NCBI RefSeq assembly: GCF_037975245.1 | Contig: NC_092568.1 | Location: 36,855,001-36,919,000 of the forward strand | Length of the DNA stretch: 64,000 bases | Origin: Apostichopus japonicus | Lineage: Eukaryota > Echinodermata > Holothuroidea > Aspidochirotida > Stichopodidae | Direction of reading: 5' to 3' | Shown here: positions 29,551 through 41,957 of the stretch, piece after piece | Position numbering within the stretch: the first letter of the stretch is position 1 | How the letters are laid out: every line of letters begins with the position of its first letter | Made by a program: the position numbers and the translations under genes | The notes under the pieces: generated by a model | Told to the model about the DNA's origin: nothing | Database searches by the model: none | The model's input: the letters and a program-made list of their open reading frames with translations, nothing else

Positions 29551-29706
29551 CAAATAATGAATGGTTATGAGTGCAATAGTGCATATATTTCACTCGTTGA
29601 AAGATGGAATGTTCCATTCAACGAGGCGCAGCCGCCGAGTTGAATGGAACAAATTACATAATGAAATATTTGAACTATTGCACGAATGGAAACCATTCAT
29701 TATTTG
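29551..29706. mobile_element. Fold-back (inverted-repeat) element, 156 bp
   Basis: The left arm starts CAAATAATGAATGGTT and the right arm ends with its near-exact reverse complement, AACCATTCATTATTTG (after a few extra bases). The pairing continues inward through GTGCAATAGT and ATATTTCA. A central palindrome, TTCCATTCAACGAGGCGC and its partner GCCGAGTTGAATGGAA, surrounds GCAGCC. Nearly the whole element can fold into one long imperfect hairpin with a GC-rich loop. No coding capacity. Such fold-back MITEs are mobilised in trans, but the superfamily is not identifiable from these ends. Confidence 0.8.
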
Positions 29707-30611
29707 TTTTATACAACACCTTCAAATTTGGATATAATTGTATGTAAAATGCACTCATGCATGCAACAGATTGTTTTGTACAGACAGGTTTCTCTGCTCT
29801 CTTACCATTGAAAAAAGTGCTATCAAAAAAGTATAACCCATGGTTCTATTTCATAGAGTGGAATAGAGCGGATTTTGCATGCAATCAACGAGCAATTGAC
29901 CAATCAAATGACCAGAATACAATTAGGTGTTGTATAATATTGTATAGTTCGTGCATCGTGACAATTAGCTGGTTCGCCCGCCAGTAACTATGGAAACTGG
30001 TTGTTTTCTAATGTTCTTAATATGATATGAGCTCGTGTAACATATTGTGTCGTAAAATTTCGTTCAAGAATCCACTCAGGTGTCACTGACATTACATTAT
30101 ATAGCGTCGTTAAGTACCTAGAAATTGTTGCCATGTGTCAGTTCCATCCCACCCAATAAAATATCAAATGTTCAGGTTACATTGTAGTTGCGTGTGGGAA
30201 ACATTCACATGTGACAAGGGGTGGGTGCAGGGGGGGGGGGGGGGAGGCGGGGAGAGTAAGGCCATACCCTAGAAGAATGTTGTGTCCTTACAGTTGCTCA
30301 AAGGAGTTCAATGAGATAATGTCAACACCCTTTTAATGTTTAATCTTCTTGAGTATTATCCTATAGGTTTTGTACACTTTCCAAGATACTTCAAGGATTA
30401 CGAAGTACTGTTAACGTATTTGAACCAAAAACATTGATCATCACGTGTGTTATGAAAGAGTTGGAGTCCTGACCGAAGTGTTTACTTTTCTTGGAAAAAC
30501 AGGCGTTGTGCTGAACTTCCTCCGTAACACTGGTATGACCAACTCATGAATCATGTTATGAATATTTTTCAACAGGAGATGCTGTCGCTACAAACAAATA
30601 TAGCTGCTTTA
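29707..30611. other. Non-coding stretch with G run
   Basis: AT-rich with a G run at about 30230-30244. Short frames only; nothing recognised. Confidence 0.4.
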
Positions 30612-30735
30612 GTTTGAGTTAAAATGTTAAATTGGAAGCCACCCGACGTGTAAGTTGTAATCCATAAGCCCTTGCGGGTTTCTCCCGCTTAAGCGTCGTA
30701 AAAATAGCTGCTGCTGATGATGATTATTATTATAG
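30612..30735 (+). mobile_element. SINE copy lacking its tRNA head
   Basis: Starts at TTTGAGTTAAAATG and follows the body of the SINE at 12359-12662 through GGAAGCCACCCGACGTGTA, GCGGGTTTCTC and GCTTAAGCGTCGTAAAAAT. It then ends in GCTGCTGATGATGATTATTATTAT. It lacks about 10 bases of copy one (the ACATTTTTGGTCG region) and the whole tRNA-related head. It is either a 5'-truncated SINE insertion or a fragment of the partner LINE whose 3' tail the SINE acquired. Confidence 0.85.
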
Positions 30736-30744
30736 TTTAATTTA

Positions 30745-31140
30745 GTCCTCATGTGTCTTTTATTGTCCTCTCATGTCGTATATCGTCTACTCATGTCTTC
30801 TATTGCCCTCCCATGCCTTGTATTGTCTTGTAATGCCTTGTATTGTCTTGTAATGCATTGTATTGTCTTGAAATGCATTGTATTGTATTGTATTGTAATG
30901 CATTGTATTATCTTGTATTGCCTTGTATTGTCTTTTTATGCCTTGTATTGACTTGTAATGCCTTGTATTGTCTTGTAATGCCTTGTATTGTCTTGTCGTT
31001 ACTTACATTGTCCTCTCATGTCGTGTATCGTCCTCCCATGCCTTGTATTGTCTTGTCCCGCCTTGTATTGTCCTCTCATATCTTGCATTGTAACGTTTTT
31101 GCATTGCATTGCATTGTATCTTGCATTGCATCTTATCTTG
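30745..31140 (+). repeat. Minisatellite of TTGTATTGTC / TTGTAATGCC units
   Basis: Roughly 10-bp units (CCTTGTATTG, TCTTGTAATG, TCCTCTCATG) alternate to make a ~20-bp period for nearly 400 bp, decaying into GCATT units at the right. The frames through it encode Cys/Leu/Tyr repeats and have no independent support as genes. Confidence 0.9.
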
Positions 31141-34100
31141 TGTCGTTCTTTCATCATTGAGCGGTCATCCCATGCATTATATGGTCTTTGTAACAGCAAT
31201 AATTTACAAAGATCATGCATGTTCTCAATACTAAAGCCATGTTGGGTTTCAAACATTCCCCTACGGTTCCCTGGTTCAGAATATTGCTGGTATATATGTG
31301 TATGAAAGACCCGACTTTTGAAACACCTTTATATAATATTTGTCTTTACATGCACTATGAGGCGCGGGTGCACATACATGAATATCATTCCCGAACAGCG
31401 GGTACATGAAGGAAGAGATCAACAAAACCAAGTCATGCCAGAATAAGTAAATTTACCCATAAAAAATTACAGGAAATAAAGAAAAAACATAATAACCGAG
31501 CAATTTCCCTCAGTAAATGGGAAGTATGCTAGAAAATGTATTGCACTTTTTATCAAATGTCAGCATTTTCTCAATCTTTACTAAATAGTGTAAAATGGCG
31601 GTCCTTTAGAGATTAAGGAAGAAACGAGACTATAATCGTACCAGCTTGCAGTATCGTTCTGACAGAGATACATTATTTTGTATTACGTTTCCAAATATGG
31701 GTTCGTACATAAATATAGGGTAGGGTTACTATACATTATGCTCCACGGTCCAGGTCAAGCAGGACGGCAGGAGTTCAATAGGGATGAAAGGCTGGGGGTG
31801 TGGTAGGGGTTGGGGTTGGGGTGCTTTCATTTGTTATAGACAACAATAAAAGATTGTCCCGAAAGTATTCGTCAAAAAGCCGAAATTCCAATGAAAAGTG
31901 GAATTTTGTTGAAATGATGTCGAAATGTCGAGGTATGATATTAATATTTTGAAATGACAAAATGTAAAATAAAATCGAAATTTTGACTCAACCAATTCTA
32001 TTTCATTTCGAATGTCACTACTAAACCGACGTAACATCTACAAAAAGTAAATGGTTTCTAGATGGGCCCTAGTCGCCATCGGCCTTCTACCCTACCCCCT
32101 CTTTTTTAAAGCTCCTAAGCGATACTATATGGTTCTGATATAGTAACGTGCTGACTGATCTAACCGACGTCTTCATATCAAAGACATTGATATCAAGAAA
32201 CTGAAACCGTGGAAAACTGAATAAATATTCATGTTTTGGACAACATAACTGTGTGTAGAAATCTCGACACGACCGGTGTGGTTGAGTGTCACCAGAATCT
32301 CTCGGGGGGTGGGTGGGTGGGACTGACTGAACAGAAAACTCTAAAACCATCTAGTGTTGCAAATTTTGTTACATCCGAACCGTGCCAATGTTCTTTGGCC
32401 AGTTCGAGTGAACGGATTTTTATAGTATAGATATAAATCTTGGTTCATCGAAGATTTTCGAAAAATCGAAATGTTCTTCGTTTTTCAACGAGAGTTTGAT
32501 CTAATGTTATCAACGTCGCCGCCTCTTTTAAAACATAATATATTCTTATATGAGATCATAGAAATGTTATGAATATAGACTTTGGATCTAGCGATCTTTT
32601 ACAATAAAATGTTTCCGTAATCCTATACCATCCTTCATGTTCTAATAGACTATATGCCAATTATTCTACGAAGACAAATCGAGTACTAATGAAACTACCC
32701 GACAGCTTGGATGAAACAGCAAACCGGGACATTGTCCCGACAACCTCAAGACTTTTCGACAACCTTCTATCGGAACTAACGGATTTCATTTATTTATTTT
32801 GGGGGGGTGGAGGGGGGGGGGTGGGGGTGGAGGAGATTCTGCACTCATACAATATCTAACCTATGTTAACACCGATGCCTTCGAAAAATGTCATACTGTA
32901 ACTATTAAAGGGAACAAAACCGTAACATCTTTGGCTTATATAAGATCTTTATAAAGTAATAAAATGGCTAAGTTGAACAAAGTTGTTCCGTCTTTTTCAG
33001 ATTTTTCAAAGGTTGAATGCTAACAGTCTTGATACTGAAACCAATGCCAACATTAGGTAAAGTGAAGAGCTTTTCAATAATATGAATTCATTCATTCATT
33101 TCTTTCTTTCATATAAATTACAGAAATTGATCTTTATAAATAATAAATATAGTATAAGGTAAAATCCACTGGGCAACATATGACAGCTCGATAATGTCAT
33201 ATTTATACTTGATCAAGTCTCCGGTCTTATGGGTGCATGAAAAATAACTCCCTTAAACCAGCAGTGGTATCCCCCAAAGAAGAATAATCTTAGCTATTTG
33301 GGGAATTGGTCAGGATATTGTTATATCTATATATGATATCCTTGTTCAATTCCAAATGGTTGTTTGAGAGCACTTCTCTTTATAATTTCATAATAAAAAA
33401 TGTGGCCTGTGATTATTTTGATGTAAGTTAATTCATAATATGTTGACTGGTTAACAGACCCATAGCTAGGATTTCTGAGCTGGAGGGGCACCTACCATTT
33501 AAAGAAAGGCACAATACTCGTGTCCTGTAACTTGTGACGTATTTAGTTGTTGTTGGGGGGGGGGTGGGCGTGGGGGGGGCATATTAATATATATATAGAG
33601 GGGAAGAGTGAAGGACACTCGTTCCCTGGTCTGGTTACCGGCCTGCGAGTTAAATTGATAAAAACCAATGAAAATAGTCGGGAAAGTTCTCTTTTTTTTA
33701 AAAAGATATTTTCGGTTTGAGTTCAATATACAGATTTTAGTTTTCGGATGCAGAATTGCTCGAAATCTATAAAGTCTATTTATAATTTGGCTCCAGTTTT
33801 TGGCATTTGGTTCAATAATAGTAATTCACATAAGTAACACGTACACTTTTAGAAAGCTTTTCTCTCTTTTTGTTCTCTTTCTTAATGCACTAAACAATAT
33901 AACCGAATCTTTTTCAGCCCAGATTAGCAATATTCAATCATGCAGGCAGGTATAAAGGATTCGACCTTTTATAATTCAATAATTCATTACGTGTCAATCA
34001 AAGTTAAATGTAACCTGTAGTACACCGCGGATCTAATCATGTAAGTATATAGATGAATACCAGACGGTGATTCGTAAAATTAACCTTATTTGATGTTTTT

Positions 34101-34940
34101 TTTTATTTACAGATTCTCAGATACAAACTATTCTTTATTCTTCTTGAATCTAAAAAGGAATTTATCTTGTAAATAAATAAATATATAAACTTCAATAAAC
34201 AAATGATTCATTTATATTATATTTTCCCCTAGATTTTAAAGCACGTTTGAAAGTGTTATTTCCGGTTCTCTCGAGTCACGTGCTATTATAATTATGTTAC
34301 CATGGAGATTTTAAGCGGAATGCTTCATCGTTATTCTGACGAAACTATGAGATTTATTTAGACATCTCCCGACTCTCACTTATAAGAGATCTGTGAGATA
34401 AAAATGGCTTGTTATCAAATATTTATTTCATTTCAGCAAAAGCCAAATATGCAACATAATGTAATTTTTGGTATTATTTTTTTTTGCAAATCAGCTGTTA
34501 CCCAATTACAAGTTAAATCTACATAATTACATCACTAGTTCCTAATAACATTTTGTTTTTTATTGTACTCATTTAAACAGCATACTACACGTTTCCCGCG
34601 TGCCTCATTTAACCGTCAAGGATGCATGGTACCAATACAGACTGTCGTTAACTCAGGGCCGAATACAGTATATAATAACTCATTGCATATAAACGTGTAT
34701 TAATAATAATAATATATGCATGGATAGATATTCATGTGACGTCATGCAAGCGACGGTATAATGTGCAGTGTGTCAACGTCAGTGGAATTAAGGTCGATTT
34801 ACGAAAGCAATATGGATTTAATGTTATTCTATCACATAATATCTGATCATATCATATATGTAAGTATGAGACCAGTAAGTATGAGATAGGTATGAATACA
34901 AGTAATATTCCCCTTTGGTATACAAGTACAATGCTCTAAG
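31141..34940. other. AT-rich non-coding stretch with G-rich patches
   Basis: G-rich patches at about 31790-31822, 32306-32325, 32800-32830 and 33554-33580. Otherwise AT-rich with short random-looking frames. No gene recognised. Confidence 0.4.
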
Positions 34941-34943
34941 CAG

Positions 34944-35113
34944 CCAGTTGTAACAATTTCCTAATGCTAATACTACTCTAAACTGTCCCCCCATTTCATG
35001 CTTCAAAGCACTCATATTAACAGTATGAACAGTTCCTAACCTTTAGCTGATAGAAACAATATTCATATCCGTATACTACAGTACAGTATAGATAAAAAAA
35101 ATGTCCCAACTGG
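34944..35113. mobile_element. CCAGTTGG-family MITE, copy 1 (170 bp)
   Basis: Starts CCAGTTGTAACAATTTC and ends TGTCCCAACTGG, so the ends are inverted repeats of CCAGTTGGGACA with two changes on the left. The interior carries CTAATGCTAATAC, AAACTGT, ATGCTTCAAAGCACT, ACAGT and CTGATAGAAACAATATTCAT in the same order as the copies at 50306 and 56603. It is about 30 bp shorter, lacking most of the segment after the ATATTCAT block. Non-coding. The recurrent minus-strand peptide seen in all copies is a by-product. Confidence 0.85.
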
Positions 35114-37990
35114 TTGCAGCCAAACTGGGTGGATCTAAGCGCGAGTACGAGCAGGCTACACAATATGTAAGACTAATAATATCCATACTAGATTTCCAAA
35201 ATGCCCCAATTACGGCGGCTAAAAATCCATGAGGGACTCGAGTACCAGTACAGGCATCTATATGCTAGAATGTGAATGCGACAGTAAGGAATCACTGTAA
35301 CTCTCAATAACAATGTATATGTAGTAATGTTTCTGACTATATCTGAATCATATACCTATATAGCAGTCTCCTAATTTAGATTAACGATCATCTTAAGACA
35401 ATTCGTGGGAAGGTTTGCTACATTTTTGAGGTTTCGATAAGTTGACCGATGTTAACGCAAACAACATTGTGAAGTTTACCACTATTACCTATAGCCTATG
35501 TACAATGCACAACGAGAGCAATATGAATAAACATGAGGATGGGAGTTAGTTTATGTAAATTTATTCGTGTTCTTTTGTTATGGTAATTTGGACAAAGCGG
35601 AACCAATGAAAAACGCTCAAAGGAAAGGAGAAAATTTGCGAGTATAGAATCACTATGAAAACGATAGGTTTGCACGATATCACGGTTTGACGATATTGCG
35701 GTATGTACGATATAGCGGTATGTACGATGTACTTCAAAACACCAGAGCGCAAACTATGGGACGTGACCTAAACGTAGGTCGCATAACATTTATAGTGGGT
35801 CGAGGGATTTTTCTAGACGTCGGAAAACAGAATTTCAGTTTCGGAACTTGCCGACGGAAATCTATATCATTTTTTTTTCTTGTAGCATTAAAGCCATAGT
35901 CCAAGCTATCTTTCATGCATTCTGGGCTTCGATTCCTAAGGGGAGTAAGTCTGGTAGATCGTGGCCCAGTTTTCATAGGACCGCTGCTTTAATATACATA
36001 ACTGTTTTAATTACAAGGCGGCGCTGTAATAAATTAACAAGCAGTATTCCTTTTTTTATTTTATAAATAACAGTATTAATATATCCAAAAACAGATTACT
36101 TAGTATGTAACATTTAATATTTTCTATTCTGTATCCTTATTGTGAACAACTCAACTCATTTTTAATAATTTTTTTTAAACCACCCACCTTGCGGAAATTA
36201 AGTCCCCCAGAAATAATAATAATAGGTCATAATGAGCAAATACTGCATGATTATGTTCATATCCGGCAAAATTCCTTCTGTTCACGCTTTTGTCGACGGG
36301 AATAACAAAGAATCTTTTGTATTACAAACAACTTGAAGTAACAAAGACTTCATTTTTTTCTTAAGTACAAAGAAAAAAAAACCTCGATTTGGTAAACAAA
36401 TTACGTAACATGGTAATATTGTTTGGTAGTTTCTTATGATGTTGAGAATGATATAAATAGTTTTTCTTTAAAAATAGCCAAATAGCATATCTGATTGTTT
36501 TTGAATTTCACATCAAGTTAAGAAAACTTCGTTATGACAAAAAAAAAAAAAAACATTAGAGAAAAAAAAAACACCCTCCCCAAAAATGGGATGGTTTTTG
36601 TTTCCTGAATAGAGTATTACCATCTTCGTTTTAAGAATTAAACTAATTTTCGAGACTTGACTCGGTTCGTCACAGAATTTGTTTTAGAATTCTTTGGAAT
36701 ATTATTGTCGTTCAGAATTCTCAAAATAATCGTGAATCAAACAAATTTACAATCTTACCTGTTCAGAACTTGCACGGTCTATATCCCAGAGAAATCGCCC
36801 GAGTATAATGAGAGAGAGAGATAGAGAGAGAAAATATGTTTCGCTATATAATCGGTGATATGAAATGCGCTGATGTGCGTACCAATGAGAGGTTTCAAAT
36901 CCAGGTTTGTCTTTAAGTATACAAGAAGCAGTGTCGAGAAAACCGATGTCATGATAAGAGAAAGCATTCTGATTGGTCAATATTTAATACGCTACTGTAC
37001 TTGAATTATGAAGGAAAATGTTGGAAATGCATAGATAGGTAGAGAGAGAAAAAAGAAAAAAAACGACGAGGTTTCCTCTGCGAGTGGAAAGAAGACTTAA
37101 CAGTTCATTATCTACATGAGGGAAATTTACTCTTAACAAATTTGTTTAAAAAAAAAGACAAAACAAAACAGATTATTGAAACAAACGTTGTAAGGAGTAT
37201 AGAGTGTGAAGATCGTTTTGTCTCGTCGAGGCAGACGGTGGTGTGCGATTGGTTTACTACAGGTAACCAAGGTAACGTAATATCACAGGTTGGCTTTTGT
37301 TCTATTGTGCAGAAAAAAAGAGTTAATGTGAATTTATCTGATCCTGTTATTCATTATTTAGCTATTTAAATTTAAGTTTTTTCTTATTTATTTATTTATT
37401 TATTTATTTATACAGTTTGTTTACGGAGTATAGACAGGCAATTATGAAAATAGGAATATTGATTGATCAGAATTATTGTTTCAATTTATGGTTAGGATCA
37501 CGTGACTGTTTGGTGTTAGGATCAGGATAAGCTCGTATTAGAGTCATTGACAAAGGATTACAGAACGATGAAGAATAAATAAAGTGATAAATGATATCAA
37601 AAGTTCACGTCGTCATGGAATGTGATGGTAGAGTTTCGTGTTACTCACAAAGAGGCTATCCGTCTGGACAAGCCAGTTTTAGTAGTATTTTGTTTACACT
37701 GTTGACAGGAATTACGAATACAGGAATACGTGGATATTGGGGTTAGGGTGGGGCTACGGAAGGAATCGGGTGAGGGTACGGGGACGAAAGGCAGGTTACA
37801 TCCTGTGATTAATGTTCACAATGGCTGAGAAGCAGAGCTTATAAAAACTGGCGAAATATTCGATTTTGGTACAACATGTATAGTGAATAGTAACAGAGGA
37901 GTTGTGGCGTGGGGGGGGGGGGGGTGGGGGCGTGGGGTCTGAATGTCAAAGGGAGAAATAAGAAACATTTCGAAACGGTTAGGTTTTAAC
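35114..37990. other. AT-rich non-coding stretch
   Basis: Contains a short CGATATAGCGGTATGTA repeat (about 35680-35735), an AG-rich run (about 36806-36832) and a (TTTA)n run at 37386-37412. A long G tract lies at 37910-37930. No gene recognised. Confidence 0.4.
37386..37412 (+). repeat. (TTTA)n microsatellite
   Basis: About seven TTTA units. Confidence 0.95.
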
Positions 37991-38325
37991 GATATCGTCT
38001 ACGTTTAACCGGCACATGAAACATGATACGTTGTGAATCACATTATCGGTTGCAATATATATAATCCAAGCTAATAGTGTCATATGAACCCCGTAATGGA
38101 AAGCAATATGAAACAATTTATTGGTGGCATATGAATCAAGTAATCGGTAACACATGTCGATATGTTATTAATCAAGTTAAGTTGGTGACGTATGAAATTA
38201 CTGGCGACATAAGACCAAGTGATCTGTGTCACATGACAAGGTATCGATTGCGCATGAATCTATAGTTATCGCTAGCACAAGAATGAAGTTTTCGGTAGCA
38301 TATGAACCATGTTACTGGTTGGACC
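37990..38325 (+). repeat. Highly degenerate ~26-bp minisatellite
   Basis: Segments of the form GGTGGCATATGAATCAAGTAA recur about every 25-28 bp from roughly 38000 to 38320, with many changes. ATCGGTAACACATG, GGTGACGTATGAA and GTAGCATATGAACCATGT are examples. An old, decayed tandem array. Confidence 0.65.
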
Positions 38326-39122
38326 TGGCTCAAAGAGTAAAACAATTTTTTTAAACTAGTTGTTAGAGTGCACACGATGCGACAACTATTCATGAAATGC
38401 ACGTCATTGTGATGTCAGTCCATTCACGAATCATTAACATTTGTCCTTCAAAAACATCTCTACTACGTTGTTTAATTTTTATTTTAATTAAGCGAGTGAT
38501 GAGTCCCTTCAATCAGAAATGTTTTAAACGTGGTTAAGTAAGTGATTACCGTAATTGTTATCACTTGATGCATATTTGGTTGTATAGAGAAACAATATTC
38601 GACCCTTGTCGGGGGGGGGGAGGGCTGGGGGAGGGGAAGTTATAATTGCATTGTTTCAATTGATTACGTGTTTTCATTTCCTTACGTCACAAAAGACTTA
38701 AAAATATATTTTACATCGTCATATGAGTTATAAATATTTTAGAAATTACTTTTGTATGCTTTCTGCAATATAGTTTCCTTTATTCTGTTAGAATAACTTG
38801 TCGACTTAAAACGCAAGTCGAAGCTTTTTTATATATAGGCTACGTTATGTATTAATTTTAAATGGTAAAGACCTGATTATATAGATAAGAGCAAAGGAGC
38901 AAAGCAGGATGCAAACTAAAAGTAGAAATCAAGAATACTTTGCAACCATTAAAGGGTTTGCCTGCCTTTAACATTGTTCTCTCAAGAACTAAATAACAAT
39001 TTTCACAGCGATTAGGCCGCTGTAACATATTGTTCTTCTCTTGTGGTCATTAGTTTAGTTTAGATTAGTTTAGTTTTTTTTTAAATCAGGGAATACGTTG
39101 AGACAAGATTAGCTGAGAGATA

Positions 39123-39232
39123 CCTTTAAGTTGAGTTTAGTTGAGTTGAGTTGAGTTGAGCTGAGTTGAGTTGAGTTGAGTTGAGTTGAGTTGAGTTGAG
39201 TTGAGTTGAGTTTAGTTGAGTTTAGTTCAGTT
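39123..39232 (+). repeat. (TTGAG)n microsatellite
   Basis: A pentanucleotide run of about 100 bp with occasional TTTAG and CTGAG variants. Confidence 0.97.
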
Positions 39233-39596
39233 TAAAATGCTTAAACATTTAAATAGTTACTGTCTCGTATCAAGGCTATAAGGCTTTCCTCATACAACTT
39301 TACAACAGTTATCGAGGCCCGTTAGAATGGAATTCTGAGTTTAACGGCCACTCCAACAATTTAAGGAGGGTCGCCAACTATTGAAACACTGGCTCCAACA
39401 ATTTAAGGAAGGGCACAAATTGTCGTTTCCTGTCACTTTTGAAGTGTTTGTAACATGATGGTGACTCAGATTGGAGGGGATGGGGGGGGGGGAGGCAGGA
39501 GTCTAAACAGCGGGAGCCGCCCGTGCACGTTGGGTGCAGTCACAAAACGAGCGCACGCAAATACTATTTACAAGTATCATCGCAGGTTCTCATTTA

Positions 39597-39735
39597 TACA
39601 CCTGGGTGAAGATAGGCGATAAAGATCGAGTGCCTTGCCCAAAGGCACAACGTATACTGCAGATGATCTGATGAGGATTCAAACCAGCAGGCTTAAAATC
39701 CCATGTCCATTGCCTTAGCCATCTGACGACAAGTT
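39597..39735 (-). mobile_element. tRNA-derived SINE with conserved core
   Basis: On the minus strand the tRNA-like part includes A-box text TGGCTAAGGCAATGGA (39706-39721) and B-box text GGTTTGAATCC (39675-39685). It is followed by GTTGTGCCTTTGGGCAAGGC, CACTCG and then CACCCAGGTGTATAAATG. The GGGCAAGGCACT and CCCAGGTGTATAAATG blocks resemble a core shared by several animal SINE families. That comparison is from memory of the families and needs a search. The tail beyond 39597 is not recognisable. It is unrelated to the 12.36-kb SINE. Confidence 0.7.
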
Positions 39736-40550
39736 TCAATTCAATGTTATGAACGAAAGTTTAATGAATCCCAAATGGTTATGAAGCCTTATACAGAAGC
39801 TTATTTGAAACCCTATCCTTGTGATGATCGTGAATAAACACCGGAAATGATTAAGCCTTTCCTATTCGATGAGTGTTCAGAAGATTGTGTGTCACAACCC
39901 TTCCCCTTAACGTCCCCATTCGACGGACGAGAGTGTACCTCAGCATCTCTCAAATACTGAGGGCAGGTCAGGGCACCCCAAGATATAATCACTTGCGTTC
40001 ATGCAGCAGGGTGACTGAGGTTGTTTCGAAACCATTGAAAGAACAGAACCGCACCATATTGCCCAAAATTCACAATCCAGATATATCAAAACCACGGAAG
40101 ACGCCTGTCGACAACACTCAGGCACAGTTTTGAATGTGCCAAGAGAATACCTGGTTGGTTTCTGAACGGTGAACCTATAATGGATTCGTGGCGGACACTC
40201 TAAACGCTATTTTATACAATCACCATGTTATAGTTAAATCACTTATTTGTTGACAATAATATTATCTTCTATGTAACTAAGGGTATACGCTTAGTTTGCT
40301 TACATTTAGTAGGAAATATTGTAGGGAGTTAAATAGTTATATTTAATTTGTTGTGAAAAGTAAACATCTTTGTCGCAAGGTTCGAGCTTCAGTTTTATAA
40401 AATTGCATGTATAGAAAGAGGGGAAAACATGAACAATGCACTCTGTGGTGTTGTTATGCTTTATATATGCATGGAACAGAGTTAACTGGTTTAGCCAAAA
40501 ATGGCAAATAATGCAGAGAATTGAAATTTGAAATGTCTCCAATGTCTCCA
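39736..40550. other. Stretch with one mixed-composition open frame
   Basis: Holds an 86-codon plus-strand frame (39873-40133) in sequence that is less AT-biased than its surroundings. The translated product contains ILPKIHNPDISKPRKTPV, which has no recognised domain. It lies just beyond a SINE and could be a remnant of a mobile element or an exon. I cannot identify it, so I do not call it a gene. Confidence 0.25.
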
Positions 40551-40552
40551 AT

Positions 40553-40845
40553 AAAGAAGATATACTGCGATTTAAAGAAGATTATACTGCAATGTAAGAA
40601 AGAAACACTGCAATGTACGTAAGATATACTGCAATGTTAATAAGATATACTGCCATATAAATATGTTATACTGCAATGTACATAAGATATACTGCAATTT
40701 AAATAAGATATACTGCAATATCAATAAGATATTCTACGATATACTGCGATGTAAATAAGATATACTGCTTTGTAAATCAGATACATTACAATGTACATCA
40801 ATACACTGCAATGCAAATAAGATATACTGCTATGTAACTCTCAAA
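40553..40845 (+). repeat. Minisatellite, ~20-bp AAGATATACTGCAATGTAAAT units
   Basis: About a dozen units around AGATATACTGCAATGTAA with spacings of about 17-22 bp. Several carry single-base changes, and one composite occurs near 40730. Confidence 0.9.
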
Positions 40846-41955
40846 TCCTTTACTTTGGTACTCGAACATGTCAAACCCATAAACTGATCCTGACATGAAC
40901 TGAGATAACATTTCCGTTCGTTCGAGTTTTGAACCTTTAAGGCAAATTTGTTAGCCTAAATCTTTAAAATAGAGAAATGGAAAACACTGCAATTTCTTGT
41001 GTGGAATCAGTTTGCTCTATTTACCAGTTTGTATAGCTACCTCTTTTTCATGTATTTCTTTTTGATGACATTCAACAGGAGTATAACCTCTTTAGGCTAT
41101 TTTATGTTGAAGGAAAATAAACTCATTAAAACATTAATTTTTAAAACATTAATTCTTGAAAAACAACATATTATCGTATATACTGAGATATGATCAGCTT
41201 AAAAGTGAGGCTTTGTAGTTGGAATTCTGGTAAAGTAGACTTTGAAAAACTTGAGGTGCTTTTTGGAATGTTTTTTTGTTGAGACTTTGAATGAAGATAA
41301 AATCGTTTGAGGTTTAAGTTTTATCTCAAGTAGATCTACCCTTTCAGCTCCACTGTCCTTGCAATTTTCAAAAAATACTCAAACAAAATGCAAAATACGA
41401 TTGGCCTTTGTTCCTGTCGCTTTGAATAAAAAAAAATATATATATATTTAGTTGAAAAGAAATGTTTATTCATATATTGTTTTCTTCATGAAGATACACT
41501 GCGTTTGTCTCAGTGGTTGTTTGTCTCAGCGTTTGTGATTATTGGAAAAAGGAATACAATAAGCTTTTAATCTTATTATCGTGCATTTCTAATAGATCCC
41601 AAATCTGTATAAGTTTTTTATAACTTTTTTTTTATTGAAAAATAAGATTAAGCAATATATTTATTATATTAAGCTCGTTGCTGTCTCAACAAGACAAAGG
41701 GTGTTTGATGGAAAGACAATGAAATCTGGTGAAATCTATGCATATTTATGAGCCACACGGATGCATGAGACACCGATACTGTATGAGACAAAGGAATACC
41801 ATTAAAGCCGGTGACTTAAAAGTTTCAAGTGAAGGGACGTTTTTGTCTTCATATTTTCTTCGATTGAATGTAATAGTGAGGATTGAAAAACTTGGAAACA
41901 ACCCAAGTTTTTTTAAGTAAACAAAGAAACGAGAAGGAACACTACGCAGTATAAT
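40846..41955. other. AT-rich non-coding stretch
   Basis: No gene recognised. Short frames of 63-64 codons are random-looking. Confidence 0.4.
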
Positions 41956-41957
41956 TA

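Noticed and set aside
30751-31305. Two ~105-codon cysteine/leucine-rich frames
   Set aside because: They are products of the 10-bp minisatellite; the tails beyond it have no domain.
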